A DNA stretch of 64,000 nt, taken from positions 5,069 to 69,068 of the forward strand of contig CAKTBJ010000011.1 of the NCBI GenBank assembly GCA_934533075.1, written 5' to 3'. Under the pieces are notes generated by a model. That model saw only the letters and a program-made list of their open reading frames with translations. It was not told the DNA's origin and did no database searches. Below are positions 17,416 through 27,699 of the stretch, one piece after another (position 1 is the first letter of the stretch; the number at the start of each line of letters is the position of its first letter). The stretch is from an uncultured Paracoccus sp. (GTDB lineage Bacteria > Pseudomonadota > Alphaproteobacteria > Rhodobacterales > Rhodobacteraceae). The position numbers and the translations under genes were made by a program.

Positions 17416-18650
17416 GAGCGATAATCCGCGTTGATGTCGATATAGCCATGCGTCAGGTCGCAGGTCCAGACCGTCCGCGCCGCCCCACCAAGCCCCAGAT
17501 CGACGCCGATCACCAGCTCCTGCCGCTTCATGTAGGCGGAGGCGGCCTCCTCGGAATAGGCCGGGGCGCGCCAGCCGTTTTCGGCCACGACCAGATCGCC
17601 GAAGCGGATGGTCAGGCGGTCGCGGTCGGCCCGCGCGCCCGACTTGCCCACGGCCATGACGATGCGGCCCCAATTGGCGTCCTCGCCGGCGATGGCGGTC
17701 TTGACCAGCGGCGAGTTGGCGATCGCCATCGCCACCTTGTGCGCGTCCTCCGCCGAGGCCGCGCCCGTCACCTGAACCTCGACGAATTTCGTCGCGCCCT
17801 CGCCGTCGCGCACCACCTGCTGCGCCAGGTCCAGCATGACCCCGTGCAGGGCCTCGGTGAAGGCGGCGGCATTGGCCTCCGTGACCGGCGCGGCGGGCGA
17901 GCGCCCCGTCGCCGCCACGATCAGCGCGTCCGAGGTCGAGGTGTCGCTGTCCACCGTGATCGCGTTGAAGGTGCCGTCCACCTGAGCGGACACGATCTTT
18001 TGCAGCAGGTCCGGCGCGATCTGCGCATCGGTGAAGATATAGACCAGCATCGTCGCCATGTCGGGCGCGATCATGCCGGAGCCTTTGGCGATGCCACTGA
18101 TGCGGATGGTGCCGCCCTCGGCCGCGATTTCCGCGCCGGCGCCCTTGGGGAAGGTGTCGGTGGTCATGATCGCCTTCGCGGCCTCGGCGATGGCGCCCCC
18201 GTCCAGCCGTGCCACCAGATCGGGCAGGATGGCGGTGATGCGCTCATGCGGCAGCGGCTCGCCGATGACGCCGGTCGAGGAGGAAAACACCCGCGACGCC
18301 GGCAGGCCCAGCGCCGCGCCGACGCCCGCCGTCACCGCATCGACGGATTCCTGCCCGCGCGCGCCGGTGAAGGCATTGGCATTGCCGCTGTTCACGACGA
18401 TCGCCGCGCCGCCCTTGCCCGGCCGCAGGGCCAGCTTGGCCTGATTGTCCAGCACGCAGGCCGCGCGGGTCGAGGATTTCGTGAACGCCCCCGCGATGGC
18501 CGTGCCCGCGTCCAGCGCGATCAGGGTCACATCGGTGCGGCCCCGATACTTGACCCCCGCCTGACCGGCGGCAAAGCGCACGCCCTCGATCCGGGGCAGG
18601 TCGGGAAACCGCGCGGGCGCGAGCGGCGAGACGGGAAGGGCCTTGGCCAT
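17412..18650 (-). CDS. argJ: Bifunctional glutamate N-acetyltransferase / amino-acid acetyltransferase
   Basis: ArgJ moves the acetyl group from N-acetylornithine to glutamate, and in bifunctional members also makes N-acetylglutamate from acetyl-CoA, in arginine synthesis. The 412-residue precursor shows NSGNANAFTG (oxyanion region), FSSSTGVIGE, and the self-cleavage site in KGSGMIAPDMATML near residue 196. The Thr there becomes the catalytic N-terminus of the beta chain after autoproteolysis. The start at 18650 lies 3 nt after the stop of the upstream peptidyl-prolyl isomerase gene. argG, another arginine gene, is 5 kb away on the same strand but not in the same unit. Confidence 0.96.
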   Translation of the reverse strand: MAKALPVSPLAPARFPDLPRIEGVRFAAGQAGVKYRGRTDVTLIALDAGTAIAGAFTKSSTRAACVLDNQAKLALRPGKGGAAIVVNSGNANAFTGARGQESVDAVTAGVGAALGLPASRVFSSSTGVIGEPLPHERITAILPDLVARLDGGAIAEAAKAIMTTDTFPKGAGAEIAAEGGTIRISGIAKGSGMIAPDMATMLVYIFTDAQIAPDLLQKIVSAQVDGTFNAITVDSDTSTSDALIVAATGRSPAAPVTEANAAAFTEALHGVMLDLAQQVVRDGEGATKFVEVQVTGAASAEDAHKVAMAIANSPLVKTAIAGEDANWGRIVMAVGKSGARADRDRLTIRFGDLVVAENGWRAPAYSEEAASAYMKRQELVIGVDLGLGGAARTVWTCDLTHGYIDINADYRS

Positions 18651-18653
18651 CGC

Positions 18654-19496
18654 TCAGTTCTCCAGCAGGTCGGTGCGGGTCAGGATGTCGGCGGTGATCT
18701 CGGGGTTGCGCACCACCTCGGCGCCGGCCAGCGCCGCGTCGGCGGCGGCCTCGACGCGCTGGCGGCGGGCATAGGTGGCCAGGTCGTCGCGCACCTCCTC
18801 GAAGCTGGGCGGCTCCTGCATGCGGGTCTCGATCAATTTCGCGACATGCCAGCCGAAGGGGGATTCGAACGGCGCCGACACCGCCCCCGGCTCCAGCGCC
18901 GCCACGGCCTCGGAGAAGGGCTGCACCATCATGTCCAGCGAGAACCAGCCCAGATCGCCGCCGTTCTGCGCGGTGGCGTCGGTGGACCGCTCGGCCGCGA
19001 CCTTGGCGAAATCCTCGCCGTCCTCCAGCGCCTTGGCGGCGGCCTGCGCGCCCTCCTCGGTCTCCACGAGGATATGGGCGGCGTGATATTCCGTCACCGG
19101 CTCGGCATTGCCGAAATGCTCGGCGTAAAGCGCCTGCAATTCCGCATCCTCCGGTTCCGGCTCGGCCACGCGCTCCAGCGCCGAGGCGGCCATGTAGGCG
19201 CGGCGTTGCAGCGCGACGGCGGCGGCGTCGCGGGCCGAGGGGTCGGCCTCGGCCTGCTGGGCCAGCGCCTCCTGCTGGGCCAGCTGGTCCACGATCAGGT
19301 CCAGCACCGCCTGCGGCTCCATCCCGCCGGCCTGGCCCTGGAAGTTCTCATACAGCGCCAGCACCTCGGCCAGCGTGATCGCGTTGCCGTTCACGGTGGC
19401 GACGGTGGTGGCGGCGTCCTGCGCCTGCGCCGGCAGGGCCAGCAGCAGGGCGGAGAACAGGGCGGCGGGCAGGGATCGGGGCAGGGGATTCGGCAT
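18654..19496 (-). CDS. Exported parvulin-type peptidyl-prolyl cis-trans isomerase
   Basis: A 280-residue protein with a clear signal peptide (residues 1-26, ending LPAQAQ). A SurA/PrsA-like N-terminal helical region follows, then a parvulin domain at about 140-240 containing YHAAHILVETEEGA, GGDLGWFSLDMMV and PFESPFGWHVAKLIE. Such proteins assist folding of exported proteins in the periplasm. It is the first gene of the argJ-mutT unit, and is divergent from secA with 196 bp between the starts, so a protein-export gene and a periplasmic folding factor face each other. Confidence 0.9.
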   Translation of the reverse strand: MPNPLPRSLPAALFSALLLALPAQAQDAATTVATVNGNAITLAEVLALYENFQGQAGGMEPQAVLDLIVDQLAQQEALAQQAEADPSARDAAAVALQRRAYMAASALERVAEPEPEDAELQALYAEHFGNAEPVTEYHAAHILVETEEGAQAAAKALEDGEDFAKVAAERSTDATAQNGGDLGWFSLDMMVQPFSEAVAALEPGAVSAPFESPFGWHVAKLIETRMQEPPSFEEVRDDLATYARRQRVEAAADAALAGAEVVRNPEITADILTRTDLLEN

Positions 19497-19544
19497 GGCG
19501 GCCTCTCGCTGGCGGATGCAGGCCGCAGGGCTGCGGGTGCAAAG

Positions 19545-19573
19545 TTGACAGGGACGCGGGCGAGGCATACATC
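19545..19573 (+). promoter_or_regulatory. Promoter of secA
   Basis: TTGACA (19545-19550), a 17 bp spacer and TACATC (19568-19573) form a near-consensus sigma-70 promoter. The start would be near 19580, leaving a leader of about 110 nt before secA, long enough for regulation, though no specific structure was identified. Confidence 0.65.
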
Positions 19574-19692
19574 CGGCGCGAACCGAAAAAGGCATGCCCG
19601 CCCCGTTTCGCGCCCGTTGATACGGCAGGACCGGCGCCGCGGGCAAGTGGGCCTGCTGCCCGCGGCCTTTCAAACGAATGCGAAGGGGCGTG

Positions 19693-22398
19693 ATGCTCGG
19701 TATCGAAACTCTGGCACGCAAGGTTTTCGGCTCGGCCAATGATCGCCGGGTCAAGGCGCTGCGGCCCTTGGTGGCGCGGATCAACGCGCTGGAAGCGGAA
19801 ACCAAGGCGAAAAGCGACGAGGAGCTGGTCGCCAAGACCCGCGAGTTGCAGGGCAGGGCGCAGGGCGGCGAGTCGCTGGACGCGCTGCTGCCCGAGGCTT
19901 TCGCCACCTGCCGCGAGGGTGCGCGCCGGGCGCTGGGCCTGCGCGCCTTCGACGTGCAGCTGATGGGCGGCATCGTGCTGCATCAGGGCTGCATCGCCGA
20001 GATGAAGACCGGCGAGGGCAAGACGCTGGTCGCCACCTTCCCGGCCTATCTGAACGCGCTCTCGGGCAAGGGCGTGCATGTCGTCACCGTCAACGACTAT
20101 CTGGCGAAACGCGACGCGGAATGGATGGGCAAGGTGTTCCGCCATCTGGGCCTGACCACCGGCGTCGTCTATCCCTTCCAGCAGGAGGCCGAAAAACGCG
20201 CCGCCTACGCCGCCGACATCACCTATGCCACCAACAACGAGCTGGGCTTCGACTATCTGCGCGACAACATGAAGGGCAGCGTCGAGGAAATGGTCCAGCG
20301 CGGTCACAACTTCGCCATCGTGGACGAGGTGGACAGCATCCTGATCGACGAGGCGCGCACGCCGCTGATCATCTCCGGCCCGTCGCAGGACCGCAGCGAG
20401 CTTTACAAGACGCTGGACGCCTTCATGGCCGAGATCCGGGACGAGCATTTCAACCTGGACGAAAAGACCCGCAACATCACCTTCACCGAGGACGGCAACG
20501 AGTTTCTGGAAAAGCGCCTTCAGGCCGCCGGCATCCTGCCCGAGGACCAGACGCTCTACGACCCGGAAAGCACCACGCTGGTCCATCACGCCAACCAGGC
20601 CCTGCGCGCGCACCGGCTGTTCCACAAGGACCAGCACTATATCGTGCGCGACGGCGAGGTGATGCTGATCGACGAGTTCACCGGCCGCATGATGAAGGGC
20701 CGCCGCCTGTCGGACGGGTTGCACCAGGCCATCGAGGCCAAGGAGGGCGTGGACATCCAGCCCGAGAACGTGACGCTGGCCTCCGTCACCTTCCAGAACT
20801 ATTTCCGGCTTTACGGCAAGCTGTCGGGCATGACCGGCACGGCGGCGACCGAGGCCGAGGAATTCGCGGAAATCTACAAGCTGGGCGTGGTCGAGATTCC
20901 CACCAACCGCCCCATCGCCCGGCAGGACGAGCACGACCGCGTGTATCGCAATGCCGACGAAAAGCATGCCGCCGTGATCGAGGCCATCAAGGAGGCCCAT
21001 GAGAAGGGCCAGCCGATCCTTGTCGGCACCACCAGCATCGAGAAATCGGAAATGCTGTCGGCGATCCTGACCCGCGAGGGGCTGCCGCATAACGTGCTGA
21101 ACGCCCGCCAGCACGAGGCCGAGGCCCAGATCGTCGCCGAGGCCGGCAAGCCCGGCGCCATCACCATCGCCACCAACATGGCCGGCCGCGGCACCGACAT
21201 CCAGCTGGGCGGCAATGTCGACATGAAGGTGATGGAGGCGCTGAAATCCGACCCGGAGGCCGATGTGGACGCGCTCCGCGCCCGCGTCGAGGCCGAGGTG
21301 GCCGAGGACAAGGCCCGCGTGCTGGCCGCCGGGGGCCTGTTCGTGCTGGCCACGGAACGCCACGAAAGCCGCCGCATCGACAACCAGCTGCGCGGCCGCT
21401 CGGGCCGGCAGGGCGATCCGGGGCGGTCGCTGTTCTTCCTGTCGCTGGACGACGACCTGATGCGCATCTTCGGCTCGGAACGGCTGGAGAAGGTGCTTGG
21501 CTCGCTGGGCATGAAGCCGGGCGAGGCGATCATCCACCCCTGGGTGAACAAGTCGCTGGAACGCGCCCAGGCCAAGGTCGAGGGCCGCAACTTCGACATC
21601 CGCAAGCAGTTGCTGAAATTCGACGACGTGATGAACGACCAGCGCAAGGCGATCTTCAGCCAGCGCCGCGAGATCATGGACAGCGAGGAAGTCAGCGAGA
21701 TCGCCGCCGACATGCGCCATCAGGTCATCGACGACCTAGTGGACGAGTTCATGCCCCCCAGGGCCTATGCCGAGCAATGGGACCTGGCCGCCATGAAGCA
21801 GGCGGTGCGCGAGCGGCTGAACCTCGACCTGCCGGTTCCCGAATGGGGCGCCGAGGACGGCGTGAATGCCGAGGTGATGCGCGAGCGCGTGCTGGAGGCC
21901 TCGGACAGGTTCATGGCCGACAAGCTGGAGCAGTTCGGTGCCGATTCGATGGCCCAGATCGAAAAGCAGATCCTGCTTCAGGTCATCGATGCGAAATGGC
22001 GCGAGCATCTGCTGACGCTGGATCATCTGCGCTCGGTGGTGGGGTTCCGGGGCTATGCCCAGCGCGACCCGCTGTCGGAATACAAGACCGAGGCCTTCCA
22101 GCTTTTCGAGAACCTGCTGGACGGGCTGCGCGGCGAGGTCACGCGGCAGTTGTCGCTGATCCGCCCCCTGACCGAGGCCGAGCGCGCGCAGATGCTGGCG
22201 CAGTATCAGGCGCAGTTGCAGGCCCAGCAACAGGCGCAGCAGGCCAGCCATGCCGAGGCCGAGGGCGGCGAGGTTTCGGCCCGCGCGCCGGGCTTCGACG
22301 AGGCCGACCCCACGACCTGGGGCAATCCCTCGCGCAACGATCCCTGCCCCTGCGGCTCGGGCAGGCGGTTCAAGAACTGCCACGGCGCGCTGGTGTGA
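19693..22398 (+). CDS. secA: Preprotein translocase ATPase
   Basis: SecA drives secretory proteins through SecYEG with ATP. The 901-residue product has Walker A in MKTGEGKT (about 99-106), the DEAD-type box [15 protein letters not shown], the second nucleotide-binding fold with [10 protein letters not shown], and the C-terminal zinc site [14 protein letters not shown] that binds SecB. ATG 19693 is preferred to an in-frame ATG at 19678, since AAGGGG sits just ahead of it and [13 protein letters not shown] matches the family start. A Q/A-rich linker precedes the zinc site. It is transcribed alone, with its own promoter and terminator. Confidence 0.97.
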   Translation: MLGIETLARKVFGSANDRRVKALRPLVARINALEAETKAKSDEELVAKTRELQGRAQGGESLDALLPEAFATCREGARRALGLRAFDVQLMGGIVLHQGCIAEMKTGEGKTLVATFPAYLNALSGKGVHVVTVNDYLAKRDAEWMGKVFRHLGLTTGVVYPFQQEAEKRAAYAADITYATNNELGFDYLRDNMKGSVEEMVQRGHNFAIVDEVDSILIDEARTPLIISGPSQDRSELYKTLDAFMAEIRDEHFNLDEKTRNITFTEDGNEFLEKRLQAAGILPEDQTLYDPESTTLVHHANQALRAHRLFHKDQHYIVRDGEVMLIDEFTGRMMKGRRLSDGLHQAIEAKEGVDIQPENVTLASVTFQNYFRLYGKLSGMTGTAATEAEEFAEIYKLGVVEIPTNRPIARQDEHDRVYRNADEKHAAVIEAIKEAHEKGQPILVGTTSIEKSEMLSAILTREGLPHNVLNARQHEAEAQIVAEAGKPGAITIATNMAGRGTDIQLGGNVDMKVMEALKSDPEADVDALRARVEAEVAEDKARVLAAGGLFVLATERHESRRIDNQLRGRSGRQGDPGRSLFFLSLDDDLMRIFGSERLEKVLGSLGMKPGEAIIHPWVNKSLERAQAKVEGRNFDIRKQLLKFDDVMNDQRKAIFSQRREIMDSEEVSEIAADMRHQVIDDLVDEFMPPRAYAEQWDLAAMKQAVRERLNLDLPVPEWGAEDGVNAEVMRERVLEASDRFMADKLEQFGADSMAQIEKQILLQVIDAKWREHLLTLDHLRSVVGFRGYAQRDPLSEYKTEAFQLFENLLDGLRGEVTRQLSLIRPLTEAERAQMLAQYQAQLQAQQQAQQASHAEAEGGEVSARAPGFDEADPTTWGNPSRNDPCPCGSGRRFKNCHGALV

Positions 22399-22408
22399 CG
22401 GAAAAAAC

Positions 22409-22433
22409 CCCCCGGAGCGATCCGGGGGTGTTT
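22409..22433 (+). terminator. Rho-independent terminator after secA
   Basis: CCCCCGGA (22409-22416), loop GCGA, TCCGGGGG (22421-22428), then GTGTTT. An A-run precedes the stem, so it could also serve the converging methyltransferase-like gene on the minus strand. Confidence 0.7.
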
Positions 22434-22461
22434 CGTTGCCGGGGCCGGTCCGCGGGTCCGG

Positions 22462-23166
22462 TCAGTAATTGATATAGTGGCTTTGGATGACCGGCTTCGG
22501 CGCGCCCTCGCGGGGCTTCTTGCGCACGGCGTAGAACAGGAAGCGCGGCTTGCGGAACCGCCTCTCGGCCCCGCGCGGGTTGCCGGTGGGGTCGGGAACG
22601 GCCTCGGGCGCCTCGGTTTCCTGGCGGGTCATGGTCCAGCAGCCCAGCATCTCATAGCCGAGGCTGGCCACCCAATAGCGCCACGGAATATCGGGACCGA
22701 CCTGATAAAAGCCGTGCCCGAACCAGCCGTCGGTTCCGATGCAGGACACGAAGATGCCTTCGGGTTTCAGCATGGCATCGACGTTGCGGAAGGCCTGCGC
22801 GATGTCGAAGACATGCTCGGTCGTGCCGCCGTCATAGACCAGATCGAAGCGGCCGGTGAGGTCGGGGCCGACCGGCAGGGACAGGTCGTGGATATGCTCG
22901 GCCCCCTCGATGGCCGAGAAATCGAGGCTTTCCATCCGGGGCCAGCCGATGGTGTTCAGGAAGGTCTCGCAAAAATGGTCCTTCTGGAACAGGTCGTCGG
23001 GCGTGGCCTGGATGCCCAGCCCGGCCAGCGCCTCGATCAGGCGGGGCGTCCATTCCCTGGGCCGGAAATGCATCTTCTGCCGGCCCAGCATGACGCCGGC
23101 GCGGCAATCCTTCACCAGCGGCGCGATGGTGGCCAGTTGAATGGCGATATTGATGCTGATGCCCAT
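22462..23166 (-). CDS. Methyltransferase-like protein
   Basis: A 234-residue protein. Its central block FDLVYDGGTTEHVFDIAQAF followed by NVDAMLKPEGIF is like the motif IV to VI region of class I SAM methyltransferases (type 11/23). A glycine-rich SAM-binding motif I is not evident, because the N-terminal part is unusual (IEALAGLGIQATPDDLFQKD). It may be a divergent or non-catalytic member, perhaps connected with surface polysaccharide or lipid modification; that is only a guess. It faces secA across the shared terminator. The C-terminal tail is basic. Confidence 0.6.
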   Translation of the reverse strand: MGISINIAIQLATIAPLVKDCRAGVMLGRQKMHFRPREWTPRLIEALAGLGIQATPDDLFQKDHFCETFLNTIGWPRMESLDFSAIEGAEHIHDLSLPVGPDLTGRFDLVYDGGTTEHVFDIAQAFRNVDAMLKPEGIFVSCIGTDGWFGHGFYQVGPDIPWRYWVASLGYEMLGCWTMTRQETEAPEAVPDPTGNPRGAERRFRKPRFLFYAVRKKPREGAPKPVIQSHYINY

Positions 23167-23413
23167 CCCGGATCCTCTTGTCGCGATTCAGGGCAATAGA
23201 GCGCCATCGACCGCCCGGCGCAAAGCATTTCGCCGGAGATGGTAAAGGTTTGCCTGAAAGGGCGGGATTGAACCGGCGGGTTTCGTCCCGGCGGGACGCG
23301 CCGCCGCAAGGCCGGGCGGCAGCGCCGTTTTTCCAGGCCCCGCAGGGGTGCGGGGAAAACGTTCCCACCTTGCGCAGGGGCGGATATGGTGCGCGAGGAC
23401 CTCTCTGGCCGCA

Positions 23414-23433
23414 GGTGCGTGTTCACACGCACC
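23414..23433. repeat. GGTGCGTGT palindrome, copy 1
   Basis: GGTGCGTGT-TC-ACACGCACC, a 9 bp perfect stem with a two-base centre. Close relatives occur at 34777, 34874 and 39509. It precedes the DnaA-box-like element by 23 bp, as at 34874. Confidence 0.8.
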
Positions 23434-23456
23434 ATCCCGCATCGCCCCCTTCTCGA

Positions 23457-23518
23457 CCACGCAGACTTATCCACGCCCGGAGACCCCCACAGGAGTCGGA
23501 GGGGGTGGGTAAGTCGGG
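23457..23518 (-). repeat. Inverted-repeat intergenic element with DnaA-box-like arms, copy B
   Basis: Reverse-oriented copy of the element at 16409, running from CCACGCAGACTTATCCACG to GTGGGTAAGTCGGG. It includes TTATCCACG and is almost identical to the copy at 34916. Confidence 0.85.
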
Positions 23519-23578
23519 CAATTCACCCCGCGCATGAGACCCTGCGGCGACCTCTGTCCGGACCGCCGCAGGCCGTGT

Positions 23579-24805
23579 TCACTCGAACCGGGCGTTCCTT
23601 GCCGCCAGCAGCTTCAGCCGCAGCGCGTTCAGCCGGATGAAGCCCGCCGCGTCCTTCTGGTCATAGGCGCCGGCATCCTCCTCGAAGGTCACATGCGCCT
23701 CGGAGTAAAGGCTGTGCTCCGACCAGCGCGCCACGGTCCGCGCCGCGCCTTTGTAAAGCTTCACCCGCACCGTGCCGGTCACATGCTCCTGCGACTTGTC
23801 GATCAGGGCTTGCAGCATCTCGCGCTCGGGGCTGAACCAGAAGCCGTTGTAGATCAACTCGGCATAGCGCGGCATCAGGCTGTCCTTGAGGTGCCCGGAA
23901 CCGGCGTCCAGCGTGATCTGCTCGATGCCGCGATGGGCTTCCAGCAGGATGGTGCCGCCGGGGGTCTCGTAGACGCCGCGCGACTTCATGCCGACGAAGC
24001 GGTTTTCCACGAAATCCAGCAGCCCGATGCCGTGGCGGGCGCCGTATTCGTTCAGCCGGGTCAGGATCGTGGCCGGCGACAGCGCCTCGCCGTTGATCGA
24101 CGCCGCGTCGCCCTTCTCGAACCCGATCTCGATGAATTCGGGCTGGTCGGGCGCATCCTCGACGGCGGTGATGCGCTGGGCGACGTAATCGGGGGCCTCG
24201 ACCGCCGGGTCCTCCAGCACGCGGCCCTCGGACGAGGTGTGCAGCAGGTTCGCGTCGACGCTGAACGGCGCCTCGCCGCGCTTGTTCTTGGCGATCGGAA
24301 TCTGGTTGGCCTCGGCGAATTCCAGCAGCCTGGTGCGCGAGGTCAGGTCCCACAGCCGCCACGGCGCGATGACCTTGATCGCCGGGTTCAGCGCATAGGC
24401 CGACAGTTCGAACCGCACCTGGTCATTGCCCTTGCCGGTGGCGCCATGCGACACCGCATCGGCGCCGGTTTCGCGCGCGATCTCCACCAGCCGCTTGGAG
24501 ATCAGCGGCCGCGCGATGGAGGTGCCCAGCAGGTAAAGCCCCTCATACAGGGCATTGGCGCGGAACATCGGGAAGACGAAATCGCGCACGAATTCCTCGC
24601 GCAGGTCCTCGATGAAGATGTTTTCCGGCTTGATGCCCAGCAGCTCGGCCTTGTGGCGGGCGGGTTCCAGCTCCTCGCCCTGGCCGAGATCGGCGGTGAA
24701 AGTCACCACCTCGCAACCATATTCGGTTTGCAGCCATTTCAGGATGATCGAGGTGTCCAGCCCCCCCGAATAGGCGAGGACGACTTTCTTCGGCGCGTCG
24801 GTCAT
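23579..24805 (-). CDS. argG: Argininosuccinate synthase
   Basis: Joins citrulline and aspartate, with ATP, to argininosuccinate in arginine synthesis. The 408-residue protein starts [19 protein letters not shown], where AYSGGLDTS is the PP-loop ATP-binding motif. Further family blocks are [14 protein letters not shown] and the later SIYxDGEALSP-like region ([10 protein letters not shown]). The start at 24805 was chosen for this conserved N-terminus rather than an 18-residue extension. It is monocistronic and divergent from ilvA, with 128 bp between the two start codons. Confidence 0.97.
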   Translation of the reverse strand: MTDAPKKVVLAYSGGLDTSIILKWLQTEYGCEVVTFTADLGQGEELEPARHKAELLGIKPENIFIEDLREEFVRDFVFPMFRANALYEGLYLLGTSIARPLISKRLVEIARETGADAVSHGATGKGNDQVRFELSAYALNPAIKVIAPWRLWDLTSRTRLLEFAEANQIPIAKNKRGEAPFSVDANLLHTSSEGRVLEDPAVEAPDYVAQRITAVEDAPDQPEFIEIGFEKGDAASINGEALSPATILTRLNEYGARHGIGLLDFVENRFVGMKSRGVYETPGGTILLEAHRGIEQITLDAGSGHLKDSLMPRYAELIYNGFWFSPEREMLQALIDKSQEHVTGTVRVKLYKGAARTVARWSEHSLYSEAHVTFEEDAGAYDQKDAAGFIRLNALRLKLLAARNARFE

Positions 24806-24830
24806 GTGGTCAGGCCCCCTATTTTTGCCC

Positions 24831-24859
24831 GCAATAAGCCGCTTTGACCCACCCGGCAA
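24831..24859 (-). promoter_or_regulatory. Probable promoter of argG
   Basis: On the minus strand TTGCCG (24854-24859), a 17 bp spacer and TATTGC (24831-24836). The transcription start would fall near 24825, about 20 nt before the argG start codon. The match is moderate and the assignment is an inference. Confidence 0.4.
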
Positions 24860-24933
24860 GGGGCAGGCCGGCGGAAAGCCCGGTCGCTTGCGCCGGTGCT
24901 TGCCTCGACGCAGGAATTTCGTCAGGAAAGGGC

Positions 24934-26178
24934 ATGGAGCACTTCACCGAATCCGTCCGCCAGTCCGAGGCCGCCCTGCGCGACCTGTTCGAGGCCACGC
25001 CGCTACAGCGCAACGACGCCCTGTCGGCCCGCTATGGCGCCGAGATCTGGCTCAAGCGCGAGGACCTAGCGCCGGTGCGCAGCTACAAGCTGCGCGGGGC
25101 GTTCAACGCCATGCGCAAGCGCGTGGGCGCGCACGGGCATTTCGTCTGCGCCAGCGCCGGCAACCATGCGCAGGGCGTGGCCTATGCCTGCCGCCATTTC
25201 GGCGTGCGCGGCACCATCTTCATGCCGGTGACGACGCCGAGGCAAAAGATCGACCGCACCCAGAGCTTCGGCGGCGAGTGGGTGGAGGTCCGGCTGGTCG
25301 GCGACATCTTCGACGCCGCGCTGGCCGCCGCGCAGGCATTCTGCGCGGCCGAGGGCGCGGTGTTCCTGTCGCCCTTCGACGACGAGGACGTGATCGAGGG
25401 CCAGGCCACCATCGCCCGCGAGATTCTGGCCCAGCTGGGCGGGGCGCCCGATCTGGTGGTGCTGCCGGTGGGCGGCGGCGGGCTGGCGGCGGGCGTCACC
25501 CGCTATCTGGCCGCCGAGGCCCCGGCGGTCGAGGTGGCCTTCGTCGAGCCGTCGGGCGGCACCAGCCTTCAGGCCGCGCTGCGCGCCGGCGGGCCGGTGA
25601 CGCTGGCGCAGGTGGACAATTTCGTCGATGGCGCCGCCGTGGCGCGGATCGGCGCGCTGCCCTTCGCCGCGCTGGCCCGGTTCTCGCCCGATCAGGTGCT
25701 GACCGCGCCCGAGGACCGCATCAGCGCCACCATGCTGGAGATGCTGAACGGCGAGGGCATCGTGCTGGAACCCGCCGGCGCGCTGTCCATCGACGCCCTG
25801 CGCGACCTGGCCGAGGCCGGGCAACTGGCCGGGCGGCGGGTGGTCTGCGTGGTCTCGGGCGGGAATTTCGACTTCGAGCGCCTGCCCGAGGTGCGCGAGC
25901 GCGCCGCCCGCTGGCGGGGGCTGAAGAAATACTTCATCCTGCGCCTGCCGCAGCGGCCCGGCGCGCTGCGCGAGTTCCTGGACATGCTCGGTCCCGACGA
26001 TGACGTGGCGCGGTTCGAATACCTGAAGAAATCGGCGCGCAATTTCGGGTCGGTGCTGATCGGGATCGAGACTTCCGCACCCGAGAACCTGACCCGGCTG
26101 ATGGGCCGCATGGACGGGGCCGGGCTGCGCTATCTCGACATCACCAATGACGTGATCCTCAGCGAGTTCCTGGTCTGA
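24934..26178 (+). CDS. ilvA: Threonine ammonia-lyase (threonine dehydratase)
   Basis: Converts threonine to 2-oxobutanoate and ammonia, the committed step to isoleucine. The 414-residue PLP enzyme has Lys52 in RSYKLRGAF, the [15 protein letters not shown] block, and the glycine-rich phosphate loop VGGGGLAAG. The C-terminal ~85 residues (from [19 protein letters not shown]) form a single ACT-like regulatory domain, so it is the shorter biosynthetic type, probably feedback-controlled by isoleucine. ATG 24934 follows AGGAAAGG. Other branched-chain genes, ilvB and ilvN, are at 60-64 kb. Confidence 0.93.
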   Translation: MEHFTESVRQSEAALRDLFEATPLQRNDALSARYGAEIWLKREDLAPVRSYKLRGAFNAMRKRVGAHGHFVCASAGNHAQGVAYACRHFGVRGTIFMPVTTPRQKIDRTQSFGGEWVEVRLVGDIFDAALAAAQAFCAAEGAVFLSPFDDEDVIEGQATIAREILAQLGGAPDLVVLPVGGGGLAAGVTRYLAAEAPAVEVAFVEPSGGTSLQAALRAGGPVTLAQVDNFVDGAAVARIGALPFAALARFSPDQVLTAPEDRISATMLEMLNGEGIVLEPAGALSIDALRDLAEAGQLAGRRVVCVVSGGNFDFERLPEVRERAARWRGLKKYFILRLPQRPGALREFLDMLGPDDDVARFEYLKKSARNFGSVLIGIETSAPENLTRLMGRMDGAGLRYLDITNDVILSEFLV

Positions 26179-26241
26179 GCGTCCGGCGGCGGGGACGGGC
26201 GTTTACGGGTTGTTAGCCCCTTCGGCCTAAGACTGGCCGGC

Positions 26242-27519
26242 ATGAAGCAGGCGCAGAATTCCCCTCTGGCAGGCAAACCGGCGGCCCGGCACGGGCGTGC
26301 GCGGGGCCGGGTGCTGCTGGTCTGTGCGCCCGGCGATCCCTGCGCGCGGCTGGCGGGACCGCTGCGGGCGGCGGGGTTCGCGGTCTGCCTCGCGGTGTCG
26401 GGACGGGCGGCCCTGGCCCGCGAAGGGCCTGAAATCCCTGCGATCGTGCTGTGCGCACCCATGCTGCCGGACATGGCCGGGCTGGACCTGTGCCGCGCGC
26501 TGCGCCATGCCTGCCCGGACCGGCATATCCATGTGATCCTCGTGGGCGCGGTCTCGCCGGAGGAGGCGCTGGCGGCGCTGGCGGGCGGGGCGGACGACGT
26601 TCTGGTGCCGCCGGTGGGCGAATCGGTGCTGCGCCTGCGGCTGGCGGTGGCCGAGCGGGTGGTCGGCATGGCCACCCAGCTGACCGAGGCCAATCGCGCG
26701 ATGGCCGGCATGCTGGACAACCTGCGCGCGGCGCAGGGCGCGCTGGACCGCGACCTAGCCGAGGCGCGGCGCCTTCAGCAGGGGCTGGTGCGCGACCGCT
26801 ATCGGCAATTCGGGCCGTTCCGGCTGTCGCTGCTGCTGCGGCCCTCGGGGCATGTCGGCGGCGATCTGATCGGCTGCTTTCCCATCGGTGCGCGGCGCAT
26901 CGGCATCTATGCCATCGACGTGGCCGGGCACGGGGTGACGGCGGCGCTGACCGCGGCGCGGATCTCGGCCTGGCTGTCGGGCGGCGCCGGCCAGAACATC
27001 GCGCTGCGCCCCGGCGGCGGCGAATCGGTGCCCCCGGCCGAGGTGGTGGGGCGGCTGAACCGGATGATGCTGGCCGATCAGGCCGGCGAATCCTATTTCA
27101 CCATGATCTATGCCGAGCTGGACACCCTGACCGGTGCCGGGCGGCTGGTGCAGGCCGGCCATCCCGGCCCGATCCTCCAGGCCGGCGACGGCACCACGCG
27201 GCTGATCGGCGATGGCGGCCTGCCGGTGGGCGTGATCGAGGAGGCCGAATATGACGAGGTGCCCTTCCACCTGCATGCGGGCGAGCGGCTGTTCATCGCC
27301 TCGGACGGGCTGACCGAGGCCGAAAGCCCGCGCGGCGACCTGCTGGGCGACGAGGGGCTGCTGGCGGCGATGCGGATGAATGCCGGCCTCGGCGGGCAGG
27401 CTTTCGTGGAATCGCTGTGCTGGTCGGTCAGCCTGTTCACCGAGGGCAAGCAGGAGGACGACATTTCGGCCGTGCTGATCGAACACAGCGCCGATGCGGC
27501 GGCGGAGGGCGCGGCGTGA
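26242..27519 (+). CDS. SpoIIE/RsbU-type PP2C phosphatase with degenerate receiver domain
   Basis: A 425-residue protein. Residues ~22-140 align as a two-component receiver, but the phosphorylation site is lost. Where a receiver has paired acidic residues the protein reads LLVCAPGD; the phospho-acceptor Asp position is Ala (VLCAPMLPDMAGLDL); and the conserved Lys-Pro becomes VLVPPVG. A coiled linker (~150-185) leads to a PP2C-like domain with HVGGDLIGCF, DVAGHGVTAAL and FIASDGLTEA, containing the metal-binding Asp residues. Such phosphatases act on anti-anti-sigma (STAS) partners in partner-switching stress responses. No STAS or anti-sigma gene is adjacent. No good ribosome site precedes the start. 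Confidence 0.88.
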   Translation: MKQAQNSPLAGKPAARHGRARGRVLLVCAPGDPCARLAGPLRAAGFAVCLAVSGRAALAREGPEIPAIVLCAPMLPDMAGLDLCRALRHACPDRHIHVILVGAVSPEEALAALAGGADDVLVPPVGESVLRLRLAVAERVVGMATQLTEANRAMAGMLDNLRAAQGALDRDLAEARRLQQGLVRDRYRQFGPFRLSLLLRPSGHVGGDLIGCFPIGARRIGIYAIDVAGHGVTAALTAARISAWLSGGAGQNIALRPGGGESVPPAEVVGRLNRMMLADQAGESYFTMIYAELDTLTGAGRLVQAGHPGPILQAGDGTTRLIGDGGLPVGVIEEAEYDEVPFHLHAGERLFIASDGLTEAESPRGDLLGDEGLLAAMRMNAGLGGQAFVESLCWSVSLFTEGKQEDDISAVLIEHSADAAAEGAA

Positions 27520-27699
27520 TGCCGCCCCGGCGCCGGCCTTCCGGGGTGAGGTCGCGGCTGCTTATGCCTTTCCCCGCGATGGGCCTGCTGTTCGCCCGCC
27601 GGCTTGCGGCCCTGTTCCGGGTCGCGCGGGATGCCCTGTTGCCGCTGCCGGCGCGTCTGGCCAGTCTGCGCCGCATCGCAAACGGCGACGGAGGCCGCC

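Larger units (their letters stand above)
23167..23578. other. 412 bp repeat-rich intergenic region
   Basis: No gene is supported. It contains a reverse GGTTTGCC/GCCGCCCGGCC piece (about 23245-23345), a GTGCGTGT palindrome (23414-23433) and a copy of the DnaA-box-like element (23457-23518). The remainder shows nothing recognisable. Confidence 0.65.

Noticed and set aside
16258..17424. Plus-strand open frames of 200-390 codons over the pbpC-mutT gap.
   Set aside because: They run across palindromic repeats and then antisense to mutT, with no recognisable motif.
16854..19742. A 962-codon plus-strand open frame opposite argJ and the isomerase gene.
   Set aside because: Antisense shadow of three well-identified genes.
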